DNA of 37,813 nt. Source: Bacteroidales bacterium (GTDB lineage Bacteria; Bacteroidota; Bacteroidia; Bacteroidales; UBA932). Below, one piece after another: positions 7,863-14,610 of the stretch (position 1 is the stretch's first letter; every line of letters starts with the position of its first letter). The stretch is from positions 1-37,813 of the forward strand of contig JAHHQP010000023.1 in NCBI GenBank assembly GCA_020026355.1, written 5' to 3'. The notes under the pieces are model-generated. The model did not search any database and was not told the DNA's origin. It saw nothing but the letters and a program-made list of their open reading frames with translations. Made by a program: the position numbers and the translations under genes.

Positions 7863-8937
7863 TCTTGTTCTGCACTCTGATCGAAGCCTCATGAATGGCC
7901 GAGAAGATCTCCACGATCATCTTTTCATCCAAACCTGACGCTTTGCCGTCCGCGACCATCTTGGACAGGACCTCGTCCCAACGAGAAGTCTGCAGGATGG
8001 TGATGTTGCCTGCTTTCTTGCATTGTCCGATCCGGGCAGAAACTTCCATCCGCTCCTGCAGCAGCCTCAGCAGTTCATCGTCAATTGCATCGATCTTCGC
8101 ACGAAGAACGTGAATATCATCCTTCAGGGCCGCTGAATCGGTATCCACGGAACGGACTTCCAGATGCTCCAGCATATCCTGGAAAGCTGCGGGAGTCAAT
8201 TGCTGTCCGGCATCGCTCCAGGCACAGGAAGGATCCCGATGCACTTCGACCATCAGTCCGTCGAAGCCCAGATCCATCGCATTCTGCGAAAGGTCCGCAA
8301 TATAGTCCCGGCAACCGGCGATATGGGAAGGATCACAGAACATCGGCAGATCCGGATATCTCCGGCGCATCTCGATGACCGTCTTCCACTGCGGCGGATT
8401 CCGGTAAGGTGCAGGTTCGGCAGAAGGGAAACCACGGTGAATCACCCCGATCTTACGAAGTCCAGCCTCATGCAGCCGTTCGACCGCCCCGATCCAGAGT
8501 TCCAGGTCCTGAGCCAATGGATTCTTGACCAGAACCGCCTTGTCGCTACCTTCCAGCGCGTCGGCGATCTCCTGCACGAGGAAGGGATTGACTGTCGTCC
8601 GGGCACCGATCCAGAGCAGGTCTACCCCTGCCTCCAGACAAGCCTCCACATGTTCTCTGCAAGCCACTTCCACCGCTGTCTTCATGCCCAGTTCCTCCTG
8701 GACTCGTCTGAGCCAGGACAGACCGGAAGTCCCGACCCCCTCGAAAGAGCCCGGATGCGTCCTTGGCTTCCAGATTCCTGCACGGAAGACATCGACGCCG
8801 ATGGACTTGAGCTGCATCGCAGTATCCATCACCTGTTCTTCCGTCTCTGCGCTGCACGGACCGGCCAGCACGCATGGACCCGGTTCCGTGAACAGTCCCC
8901 ATTCCTTCAAAGGAAGGATCTCCAAATGTCCGTTCAT
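7846..8937 (-). CDS. Bifunctional 3-deoxy-7-phosphoheptulonate synthase / chorismate mutase
   Basis: The protein joins the first step of the shikimate pathway (DAHP synthase, PEP + erythrose-4-phosphate) to chorismate mutase, the branch point to Phe and Tyr. The N-terminal type I beta DAHP synthase barrel shows VLAGPCSAETEEQ, FRAGIWKPRTHPGSFEG, LVKNP, GVIHRGF, FCDPSHIAG and VEVHRDPSCAWSDAGQQL. The C-terminal ~85 residues are an AroQ-type mutase: LRAKIDAIDDELLRLLQERM then RWDEVL. This fusion order is well known in Bacteroidota. I chose the ATG at 8937 (363 residues). The longer frame would start at a TTG at 8985 lying in the T-tract of the frr terminator. The Cys-tRNA-free leader shows no Shine-Dalgarno. 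It lies downstream of frr, separated by that terminator. Confidence 0.93.
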   Translation of the reverse strand: MNGHLEILPLKEWGLFTEPGPCVLAGPCSAETEEQVMDTAMQLKSIGVDVFRAGIWKPRTHPGSFEGVGTSGLSWLRRVQEELGMKTAVEVACREHVEACLEAGVDLLWIGARTTVNPFLVQEIADALEGSDKAVLVKNPLAQDLELWIGAVERLHEAGLRKIGVIHRGFPSAEPAPYRNPPQWKTVIEMRRRYPDLPMFCDPSHIAGCRDYIADLSQNAMDLGFDGLMVEVHRDPSCAWSDAGQQLTPAAFQDMLEHLEVRSVDTDSAALKDDIHVLRAKIDAIDDELLRLLQERMEVSARIGQCKKAGNITILQTSRWDEVLSKMVADGKASGLDEKMIVEIFSAIHEASIRVQNKIISGR

Positions 8938-8983
8938 CTCTTTACGCTTAACTTGCAGCCGGAAACGGTTTTTCCTTCCCGAC

Positions 8984-9022
8984 AAAAAAGGAAGCTGCCC
9001 AGCAACTGACCGGACAGCTCCC
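8984..9022 (-). terminator. Intrinsic terminator after frr
   Basis: On the minus strand GGGAGCTGTCC pairs with GGGCAGCTTCC (11 bp with two G-U pairs) around an 11-nt loop, followed by six U residues (8984-8989). It ends the pyrH-frr transcript about 40 bases after the frr stop. Confidence 0.85.
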
Positions 9023-9060
9023 TGAATGATTGTTCATACTTCTGTTCCTTGACGGACCGA

Positions 9061-9624
9061 TCAGACTGTAAGGATCTCTTTCTCCTTCGCGCTGACGAGC
9101 TCGTCCACCTTCTTGGTAGCAGTATCGGTAGCTTTCTGTACGCTATCCTCGAAATCTTTCGCCATATCCTCGGCAAGACCTTCCTTCTGGACCTTCTTGA
9201 TCTGATCGATTGCATCGCGACGAGCGTTGCGGATCACGACCTTGCTGTTCTCTCCGGCAGACTTGGCTTTCTTGAGCAGGTCCTTACGTCTATCCTCTGT
9301 CAACGGCGGGATCGTGCAATGGATATGCTCACCATTGTTCTGCGGAGTCAGACCGATATTCGCATCCATGATGGCTTTCTCGATGATCGGAATCATCTTC
9401 TTCTCCCATGGCTGGATGAGGAGGGTCTTCGCATCAGGTGCAGTCACGGAAGCGACCTGAGGTACCGGAGTCAAAGTTCCGTAGTAATCTACAAGCACGT
9501 TGTTGAATACCATGGGATTTGCCTTTCCTGCGCGGAAAGTCTTGAGATCTTCCTCCAGGAAGACCACTGCGTCCTGCATCTTCTCTTCTGCAGCAGCAAG
9601 TATTGATTTTGCTTTTTCAATCAT
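9061..9624 (-). CDS. frr: Ribosome recycling factor
   Basis: RRF acts with EF-G to split post-termination ribosomes. The 187-residue product matches the usual 185 residues. It shows the pattern of helices around FRAGKANPMVFNNVLVDYYGTLTPVPQVASV, then LIQPWEKKMIPIIEKAIMDANIGLTPQNNGEHIHCTIPPLTEDRRKDLLKKAK-like segments (each visible in order), and ends with KEKEILTV. It follows pyrH after 30 bases, the common pyrH-frr order. Here the pair is detached from rpsB-tsf by about 4.5 kb. A strong terminator follows. Confidence 0.97.
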   Translation of the reverse strand: MIEKAKSILAAAEEKMQDAVVFLEEDLKTFRAGKANPMVFNNVLVDYYGTLTPVPQVASVTAPDAKTLLIQPWEKKMIPIIEKAIMDANIGLTPQNNGEHIHCTIPPLTEDRRKDLLKKAKSAGENSKVVIRNARRDAIDQIKKVQKEGLAEDMAKDFEDSVQKATDTATKKVDELVSAKEKEILTV

Positions 9625-9654
9625 AATATCATTCGTTTTATTGTATATCCTTCA

Positions 9655-10380
9655 TTATTTTCCGTTGTCCTGAACATGCACGGTCGTGCCGATGTTCTCT
9701 CCCTTGATCAGCTTCGTCAGGTTGCCTTTCCGATTCATGTCGAAGACGATGATCGGCATGTTTCCTTCGCGGCAGAGAGCGAAAGCGGTCTGATCCATCA
9801 CCTTCAGATGGTCTTCCATCGCCTTGTCGAAGGTCAGCTCGTCATATTTCACAGCCGTAGGATCCTTCTCCGGATCGGCGGTATAGACACCGTCCACCCG
9901 CGTACCTTTCAGCAAGGCATCTGCCTTGATCTCCAGGGCACGGAGCGCAGCACCGGAATCCGTCGTGAAGAACGGGTTTCCTGTACCACCGGCGATGAGG
10001 GCGACTCCTCCTTTCTCCATGACAGCGACAGCATCATCTCTCATGTAGTAACGTGCGACCGGCATCATCGGTGTGGCGGTGAACACTTCTGCCTCGACTC
10101 CCGCGGAACGGATGGCCATGGCCAGACCCAAGGAATTGATGACCGTCGCCAACATTCCCATCTTGTCCCCATTGACCCGGTCAAAACCCTTTCCGACTCC
10201 CTGCAGGCCTCTGAAAATGTTGCCTCCTCCGATCACGATAGCCACCTGGAGACCGTTCTTGACGGCCGCGGCGATTTCTTCAGCATAGGCAGCGAGACAC
10301 GACTCGTCAATTCCTTTCCCGGCAGGGCCGCCGAGACTTTCTCCGCTGAGTTTCAGCAATACTCTTCTATAAGTGCTCAT
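9655..10380 (-). CDS. pyrH: Uridylate kinase (UMP kinase)
   Basis: PyrH makes UDP from UMP with ATP and is a hexameric amino-acid-kinase-family enzyme. The 241-residue product begins MSTYRRVLLKLSGESLGG, with the family KLSGE phosphate-binding segment. VIGGGNIFRG and GDKMGMLATVINSLGLAMAI come next. IAGGTGNPFFTTDSGAALRA binds UMP, and ADALLKGTRVDGVYTADP is the kinase signature. Length is normal. It is first in the pyrH-frr unit. A promoter-like element lies at 10410-10417 in the divergent region shared with frdC. Confidence 0.97.
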   Translation of the reverse strand: MSTYRRVLLKLSGESLGGPAGKGIDESCLAAYAEEIAAAVKNGLQVAIVIGGGNIFRGLQGVGKGFDRVNGDKMGMLATVINSLGLAMAIRSAGVEAEVFTATPMMPVARYYMRDDAVAVMEKGGVALIAGGTGNPFFTTDSGAALRALEIKADALLKGTRVDGVYTADPEKDPTAVKYDELTFDKAMEDHLKVMDQTAFALCREGNMPIIVFDMNRKGNLTKLIKGENIGTTVHVQDNGK

Positions 10381-10409
10381 ATATGATTTGATGTATTTTT
10401 TCGACCTAA

Positions 10410-10440
10410 CAAAAATATCGAATTATTATGAAACTTGCAA
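10410..10440 (-). promoter_or_regulatory. Putative promoter of pyrH-frr
   Basis: On the minus strand TATTTTTG (complement of 10410-10417) follows a TTG (complement of 10438-10440) by 20 bases, fitting the Bacteroidota -7/-33 pattern. Predicted leader is about 25 nt. Confidence 0.55.
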
Positions 10441-10449
10441 GAAAGAATA

Positions 10450-10457
10450 TATCTTTG
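10450..10457 (+). promoter_or_regulatory. Putative -7 promoter element of frdC
   Basis: TATCTTTG matches TAnnTTTG exactly, 40 bases before the frdC ATG. No well-spaced -33 box is seen. Confidence 0.5.
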
Positions 10458-10497
10458 CACTACTATACGTACGCTTGAACAATAATTTTTAACAGAT

Positions 10498-11193
10498 ATG
10501 GCTAACATTTTCAAATCATCAATCGGCAAGAAACTCATCATGAGTATCAGCGGCCTGTTCCTCATCGTGTTCCTTACTTTGCACGTGACCATCAACCTGT
10601 TCTCTGTATTCGATTCCTTCAGAGGCACCTACGGAGCTGCAGACGGACTCTTCGCCATGGGCTGTGAATTCATGTCCCTTCCGATCGTCACTGTCATGGT
10701 ACCGGTTCTTGCTTTCGGATTCATCATCCACATCATCTATGCTTTCTGTCTGACCTGGAGCAACATCAAGACCCGTGGAGGATACAAGAGATATGAGGTG
10801 GCCAGCAAAGCCAAGGCAGAGTCCTGGGCTTCCAAGAACATGCTCGCGCTCGGTATCATCGTCCTCGGTTTCATCGCTTTCCACCTTACCCACTTCTGGG
10901 ATGAGATGCAGTTGAAAGAGATGCTCGGCCAGGCTGCTACCGACCCTTACCTTCTGTTGAACGAAACGTTCAGGAACTGGTGGATGGTCGTTCTCTACAT
11001 CATCTGGTTCGGTGCCATCTGGTTCCACCTCACCCACGGTTTCTGGTCAGCATTCCAGACTATCGGATGGAGCAACAAGATCTGGGAGAAGAGACTGAAT
11101 GTCATCGGCTACATCATCGTGACCCTGCTCATGCTCGGCTTCACTGCAGTAGCGATCAACGCCTGCCTGCAGGCTAACGGCATCATCGGCTAA
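10498..11193 (+). CDS. frdC: Succinate dehydrogenase / fumarate reductase cytochrome b subunit
   Basis: This is the di-heme membrane anchor that links the FrdA/FrdB catalytic subunits to menaquinone in the cytoplasmic membrane. The 231-residue product is a complete Wolinella/Bacteroides-type cytochrome b with five likely membrane helices. Candidate heme ligands are the His residues in LTLHVTINLF (His 29), FIIHIIYAF, FIAFHLTHFWDEMQ and IWFHLTHGFWSAFQ. It is a single gene: a strong terminator begins 56 bases after its stop and the next gene is the convergent hemW. In other Bacteroidales frdC is normally followed by frdA and frdB, so the catalytic genes must be elsewhere or absent. Codon use suggests high expression. 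Confidence 0.93.
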   Translation: MANIFKSSIGKKLIMSISGLFLIVFLTLHVTINLFSVFDSFRGTYGAADGLFAMGCEFMSLPIVTVMVPVLAFGFIIHIIYAFCLTWSNIKTRGGYKRYEVASKAKAESWASKNMLALGIIVLGFIAFHLTHFWDEMQLKEMLGQAATDPYLLLNETFRNWWMVVLYIIWFGAIWFHLTHGFWSAFQTIGWSNKIWEKRLNVIGYIIVTLLMLGFTAVAINACLQANGIIG

Positions 11194-11249
11194 TCCATAG
11201 ATGATCGGAAAAGTTCTGCCAAGGCTTACGGCAGGACCTAAGAAAATGA

Positions 11250-11287
11250 AGACGGGATCGGACAGCAGTCCGGTCCCGTCATTGTTT
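11250..11287 (+). terminator. Strong intrinsic terminator after frdC, possibly bidirectional
   Basis: A 13-bp stem (11250-11262 with 11267-11279, one G-U pair) with an AGCA loop is followed by ATTGTTTT. A second weaker hairpin (11213-11220 with 11229-11236) lies just upstream. On the minus strand the same stem is followed by TTCATTTTC and may also serve hemW. Confidence 0.88.
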
Positions 11288-11330
11288 TACAGCCAGCAGT
11301 AGAGTACTCGGATGAATTCCTCGGCTTACG

Positions 11331-12521
11331 TCAGATGAGTTCCGCCAGAATATCGTCAGAGACGAAAAGACGAGATTCCGGGATGCGCAGACGCGCTGCT
11401 GTCCCTGGAACCGGCTCCAACGCTCCTTCCGCAAGCAGACGGTCAACTGTCTGGCCCTGTCCGGCTTCACCGCAGGAGCGCAGTTCAGCCTCGCTCATAC
11501 CTCGGTCCGTACGGAGCGCCAGCATCACCCTTTCCTCGCGATCTTCCATCGCGGAAAGCACTTCCTGCCCACGGACGGCAGCAAAACCCTGACCGGCATT
11601 TCCAGCAGCGATATAAGCCTTCAGATCCGGCAGATTCCAGCGACGGATCTTCCTCCCTCCGCCCAACAGATAGGAATGCGCACCAGGCCCGAGACCGATA
11701 TAGGGCACCTTGTCCCAGTAAGCGCTGTTGTGGACGGCTTCATGCCCCGGAAGGGCGAAGTTGGAGATCTCATAATGATGATAGCCCGCTGCAGCCAGCA
11801 CCGAGCACAGCCGCTCATATTGGACCCGACACATCTCTTCATCGGCCTCGCGGATCCTCTCCTGAGCGATGAGTCGAGCCAGAGCACTTCCTGGTTCAAT
11901 GGAAAGCTGGTAAGAAGAAATATGTGCGGGATGCTTCCCCGTGGAGGAAATGGACAAGGCCCGGTCCAATGTAGCCATCCAGCCGTCCATGGTCAGTTGC
12001 GGAAGCCCGGAGATCAGGTCAATGCTGATGTTCTCCATGCCTGCATTTTCCAGAATGGAATAGGCCTTCACGGCACGAGCCGCATCGTGACGACGGTTCA
12101 TCCATCTGAGAATCCCGTCATCGAAGGACTGAACGCCCATGCTGATGCGATTCACCCCAACTTCCATCAAGCCCTCTACGAAATCCTCCCCCTTTTCGAC
12201 AATGTCCTCAGGATTGACCTCCACCGTGAATTCCTTCCAGCCACCTTCCGGGAAAAGACCGTTCCGCTTCAAAGAAGAGACGATCCGCTGGAAAGCAGAA
12301 AGAGGCAGCACCGACGGGGTGCCACCTCCTATATATAATGTCGCCGGTGCGCCGGCTGCCGCAGCAGCATCCGCTGTCCAGGCTCCTATTCCCGTAATCT
12401 CACTTTCCAGCGCGGCCACGAAATCTTCCGCCGATCCTTTCCGGCAGGACGAAGCCACCTCCGAATAGAAATCGCAATAAGTGCAGAAGCTGTTGCAGAA
12501 CGGTATATGGATGTAGATCAC
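11331..12521 (-). CDS. hemW: HemW-type radical SAM heme chaperone (coproporphyrinogen III oxidase-like)
   Basis: HemW proteins are radical SAM relatives of HemN that bind heme and are thought to insert it into respiratory proteins. The 396-residue product starts MIYIHIPFCNSFCTYCDFYSE-like, with the 4Fe-4S motif CNSFCTYC (Cys 9, 13, 16). YIGGGTPSVL, the SAM-binding GGGTPS segment, follows. VEVNPED, RISMGVQSFDDGIL, SIDLISGLPQLT and HISSYQLSIEPGS are all standard for the family. YYEISNFA-like (HYEISNFALPG) and YIGLGPGAHSY follow, then a winged-helix-like C-terminus. Early Bacteroidota annotations call this hemN. It starts 8 bases after the upstream coiled-coil gene, so the two are probably co-transcribed. 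Confidence 0.93.
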   Translation of the reverse strand: MIYIHIPFCNSFCTYCDFYSEVASSCRKGSAEDFVAALESEITGIGAWTADAAAAAGAPATLYIGGGTPSVLPLSAFQRIVSSLKRNGLFPEGGWKEFTVEVNPEDIVEKGEDFVEGLMEVGVNRISMGVQSFDDGILRWMNRRHDAARAVKAYSILENAGMENISIDLISGLPQLTMDGWMATLDRALSISSTGKHPAHISSYQLSIEPGSALARLIAQERIREADEEMCRVQYERLCSVLAAAGYHHYEISNFALPGHEAVHNSAYWDKVPYIGLGPGAHSYLLGGGRKIRRWNLPDLKAYIAAGNAGQGFAAVRGQEVLSAMEDREERVMLALRTDRGMSEAELRSCGEAGQGQTVDRLLAEGALEPVPGTAARLRIPESRLFVSDDILAELI

Positions 12522-12529
12522 TGCAGGAC

Positions 12530-13411
12530 TTACCTCAACATCAGTTCAGCCTCGCCGAGCTTGGCCTGCTCCGTATAGAATTCCACACTGTAGATACCTT
12601 TCTGGAAGTCTGCGATACCGTTGAGATAGATGTTCATCTCCAGTTCCTGACCATTATAGTCAGCCTCACGGGAAGCTGAGAACTTCATGGGATCACCACC
12701 TGCACAAACGAAGGACTTGTCGCTGGAATCCTGATCCGTAAGGATCACGCCGTCCGGGCTCTTCACGCGGATATAGACTCTGACCGGTCCTTTCGGAGCC
12801 AGATCGTTCTCCAGCAAGGTCAATGAAGCCATGAGTCGAACAACTCTGCTGTGACGGTCCGTCTTCTTGTCTGAGGAGTTGAAAGCAGAAATGGCGAAGG
12901 CCCTACCCTTGAGGACAGCGCCGGTAGCCACCTGTCCGGACAGATCCTTGACCGTCTGGGACAATTCTTCTCTTTCCCGCTTGTTCTGGCGGATCTGCTT
13001 GTGCGCGACATCCAGTTCAGCCGTCAGTTTCTTGTTCTTCTGGCTGAGGGAATCGATCTGCACGATATAGGACTTCATGATGGACCTCAAGGTACCGAGC
13101 TCCTTCTGGTACTTGCGGATCTGATTGAAGTTGGAAGCCTGAGTCTGCTTAAGCTTTTCAGCAAGTCTGGCGACTTCTGCTCTGGAGGAATCCAGCTGTT
13201 CACCGAGATGCGTATGCGCCAAAGCCAAAGTATCGTACTCGATCCTGGTCTGCTGAAGCTCTACCATCTCCTTCGTCAACGCGGACTTGTAACTTTCAAG
13301 ATCTTTGAGAAGTCTGGCATGTCTCACCCAAAGAAAGGCACCACCGGCCACGACCAGTGCAAGCAGCACAGCCAGGGCAATGGTGGTCGTTTTCATATTT
13401 TTCTCTTCCAT
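12530..13411 (-). CDS. Membrane-anchored coiled-coil protein of unknown function
   Basis: I do not recognise a named family. The 293-residue product has one N-terminal membrane helix (residues ~7-28, IALAVLLALVVAGGAFLWV). A long heptad-like Glu/Lys/Gln/Leu-rich coiled coil spans about residues 32-155. A C-terminal beta-rich domain (~165-293) contains VRVYIRVKSPDGVIL and YSVEFYTEQAKLGEAELMLR. Orientation is probably C-terminus outside the cytoplasm. The start could be Met 1 or Met 6 (13396); both lie behind the promoter-like element at 13439-13446. It heads a two-gene unit with hemW. The layout recalls proteins conserved across Bacteroidales without an assigned role. Confidence 0.85.
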   Translation of the reverse strand: MEEKNMKTTTIALAVLLALVVAGGAFLWVRHARLLKDLESYKSALTKEMVELQQTRIEYDTLALAHTHLGEQLDSSRAEVARLAEKLKQTQASNFNQIRKYQKELGTLRSIMKSYIVQIDSLSQKNKKLTAELDVAHKQIRQNKREREELSQTVKDLSGQVATGAVLKGRAFAISAFNSSDKKTDRHSRVVRLMASLTLLENDLAPKGPVRVYIRVKSPDGVILTDQDSSDKSFVCAGGDPMKFSASREADYNGQELEMNIYLNGIADFQKGIYSVEFYTEQAKLGEAELMLR

Positions 13412-13438
13412 ACTCTGTTTCGTTTAGTATTCAGATTG

Positions 13439-13446
13439 CAAATATA
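13439..13446 (-). promoter_or_regulatory. Putative -7 promoter element of the coiled-coil/hemW unit
   Basis: On the minus strand the bases read TATATTTG, a full TAnnTTTG match, 27 bases before the ATG at 13411. Confidence 0.5.
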
Positions 13447-13468
13447 ATAAAATGAAAGAATTTTCTTC

Positions 13469-13476
13469 TATCTTTG
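13469..13476 (+). promoter_or_regulatory. Putative -7 promoter element of the small membrane protein gene
   Basis: TATCTTTG matches TAnnTTTG exactly, 28 bases before the ATG at 13505. Confidence 0.5.
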
Positions 13477-13504
13477 CCTTCGAACTGAAAAAAACATCAA
13501 GGAA

Positions 13505-13975
13505 ATGAAATACCTGATCCGTGCCATCAAATACTTCATCTATTTTTCCGTCATCTGCGCCCTCATCATCGCTGTCCTGATCCTTACCGGAATGGCCGAA
13601 GGAAACATCGACACCATCTTCCGGAACGGCGCGGCGGATATCTGGAAAATCGCAGGACTCTTCCTGCTTATCTCCGCCATCTATCCGAAAGTGGGCTTCA
13701 TCGTCCGCAACTGCAAGGTAGAGGGAGGCCTTGATGCCCGGGAAGCGGAAATCACCGCCTTCATGGAAGAACACGCCTACCGGAAAGAAAAAGCAGAGAC
13801 CGGAAAGGTCACCTACCGGAGAAGAAGTCCGTTCACCCGTCTCACGAGAATGTACGAAGACCGCATCACCCTCGTTGAAGAAGACGGTGAAGTCTATGTG
13901 GAAGGACTCCGCAAAGATGTCGTGAGAATCGCGATGGGGCTTGAATATCGTTTCGCTCCGAAACAGGAAAACTAA
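13505..13975 (+). CDS. Small two-helix membrane protein, unknown function
   Basis: The 156-residue product has two likely membrane helices, at about residues 9-29 (FIYFSVICALIIAVLILTG) and 44-62 (IWKIAGLFLLISAIYPKVG). A hydrophilic, probably cytoplasmic C-terminal domain of ~90 residues follows, rich in Arg and Glu (YRRRSPFTRLTRMYEDRIT). I cannot assign it to a function. It has its own promoter-like element and is divergent from the coiled-coil gene. Its TAA stop overlaps the TAG stop of the convergent DUF3109 gene by three of four bases. Confidence 0.82.
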   Translation: MKYLIRAIKYFIYFSVICALIIAVLILTGMAEGNIDTIFRNGAADIWKIAGLFLLISAIYPKVGFIVRNCKVEGGLDAREAEITAFMEEHAYRKEKAETGKVTYRRRSPFTRLTRMYEDRITLVEEDGEVYVEGLRKDVVRIAMGLEYRFAPKQEN

Positions 13976-14571
13976 CGTTCTTCTCCGAGGATATGCTGGG
14001 CAGCAGCCTCCAGCGCCTCATAGAAATCTTCACCGAAATAACGGATAAGAGGTTCGCGCAGGAATTGATAGACGCGGACCTTTTCTTTCTTTCCCTTCGC
14101 GAAAGCATCCTGACAGATGTGCCAGCGGTGCAGGTTCAACGCTTTCATCCCGTTGCTCAGTTCCGTGATGCGGATCGGGTAGAGCCAGCAGGAAATCGGT
14201 TTTCTGAAATCGCCCTTGCCCTGGAACCAGCATTTCTCCATCGCGCAGAAACAGTTCCCGTGCTCATCAAAATGGCAGTAGGCGCACTCTTCGCTACCGG
14301 GTACCAGAGGGGTGACCAGATCTCCATCGATGTCCACCTCGAAGAAACCGGTCTTGCCGACAACTGCTCGTCCCTTTTCCTGCATCTCCGGGGAGAAGAT
14401 CCTGTAATTCTTTTCAATGGCTTCGATTTCACTTTCTTCAAGCGGAGCCCCGCTGTCGCCGATGATGCAGCAGCAACCTTGACATTTCTCGTAATCGCAA
14501 GCAAAAAATTCGGTGATGATTTCATCCGAAACCAGACAGTCATCTATCTGGATAATTGTTCCATGTTCCAT
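13972..14571 (-). CDS. DUF3109 family Cys-rich protein
   Basis: The 199-residue product carries many cysteines in a YkgJ-like arrangement: FFACDYEKCQGCCCIIGDSG near residue 30, then CAYCHFDEHGNCFCAMEKCW, then SCWLYPIR and LHRWHICQDAF. These probably bind a metal ion or Fe-S cluster. DUF3109 is a family mostly found in Bacteroidota; its function is not established. Length is normal. It lies 39 bases downstream of the M16-like gene on the same strand and may be read from it, as no terminator is seen between them. Confidence 0.85.
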   Translation of the reverse strand: MEHGTIIQIDDCLVSDEIITEFFACDYEKCQGCCCIIGDSGAPLEESEIEAIEKNYRIFSPEMQEKGRAVVGKTGFFEVDIDGDLVTPLVPGSEECAYCHFDEHGNCFCAMEKCWFQGKGDFRKPISCWLYPIRITELSNGMKALNLHRWHICQDAFAKGKKEKVRVYQFLREPLIRYFGEDFYEALEAAAQHILGEER

Positions 14572-14610
14572 TTGTAAGTTTTAAAGTAAGGTTCGTCAGT
14601 GCCGGATTCC

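Noticed and set aside
8938..8985. A TTG start giving the DAHP synthase-chorismate mutase 16 extra residues
   Set aside because: The codon is in the T-tract of the frr terminator, and the extra residues are basic with no family match.
2749..10380. Separation of rpsB-tsf from pyrH-frr by dus, lpxK and the DAHP synthase fusion
   Set aside because: The four genes are adjacent in many bacteria, but splitting is common between phyla, so this alone is not noteworthy.
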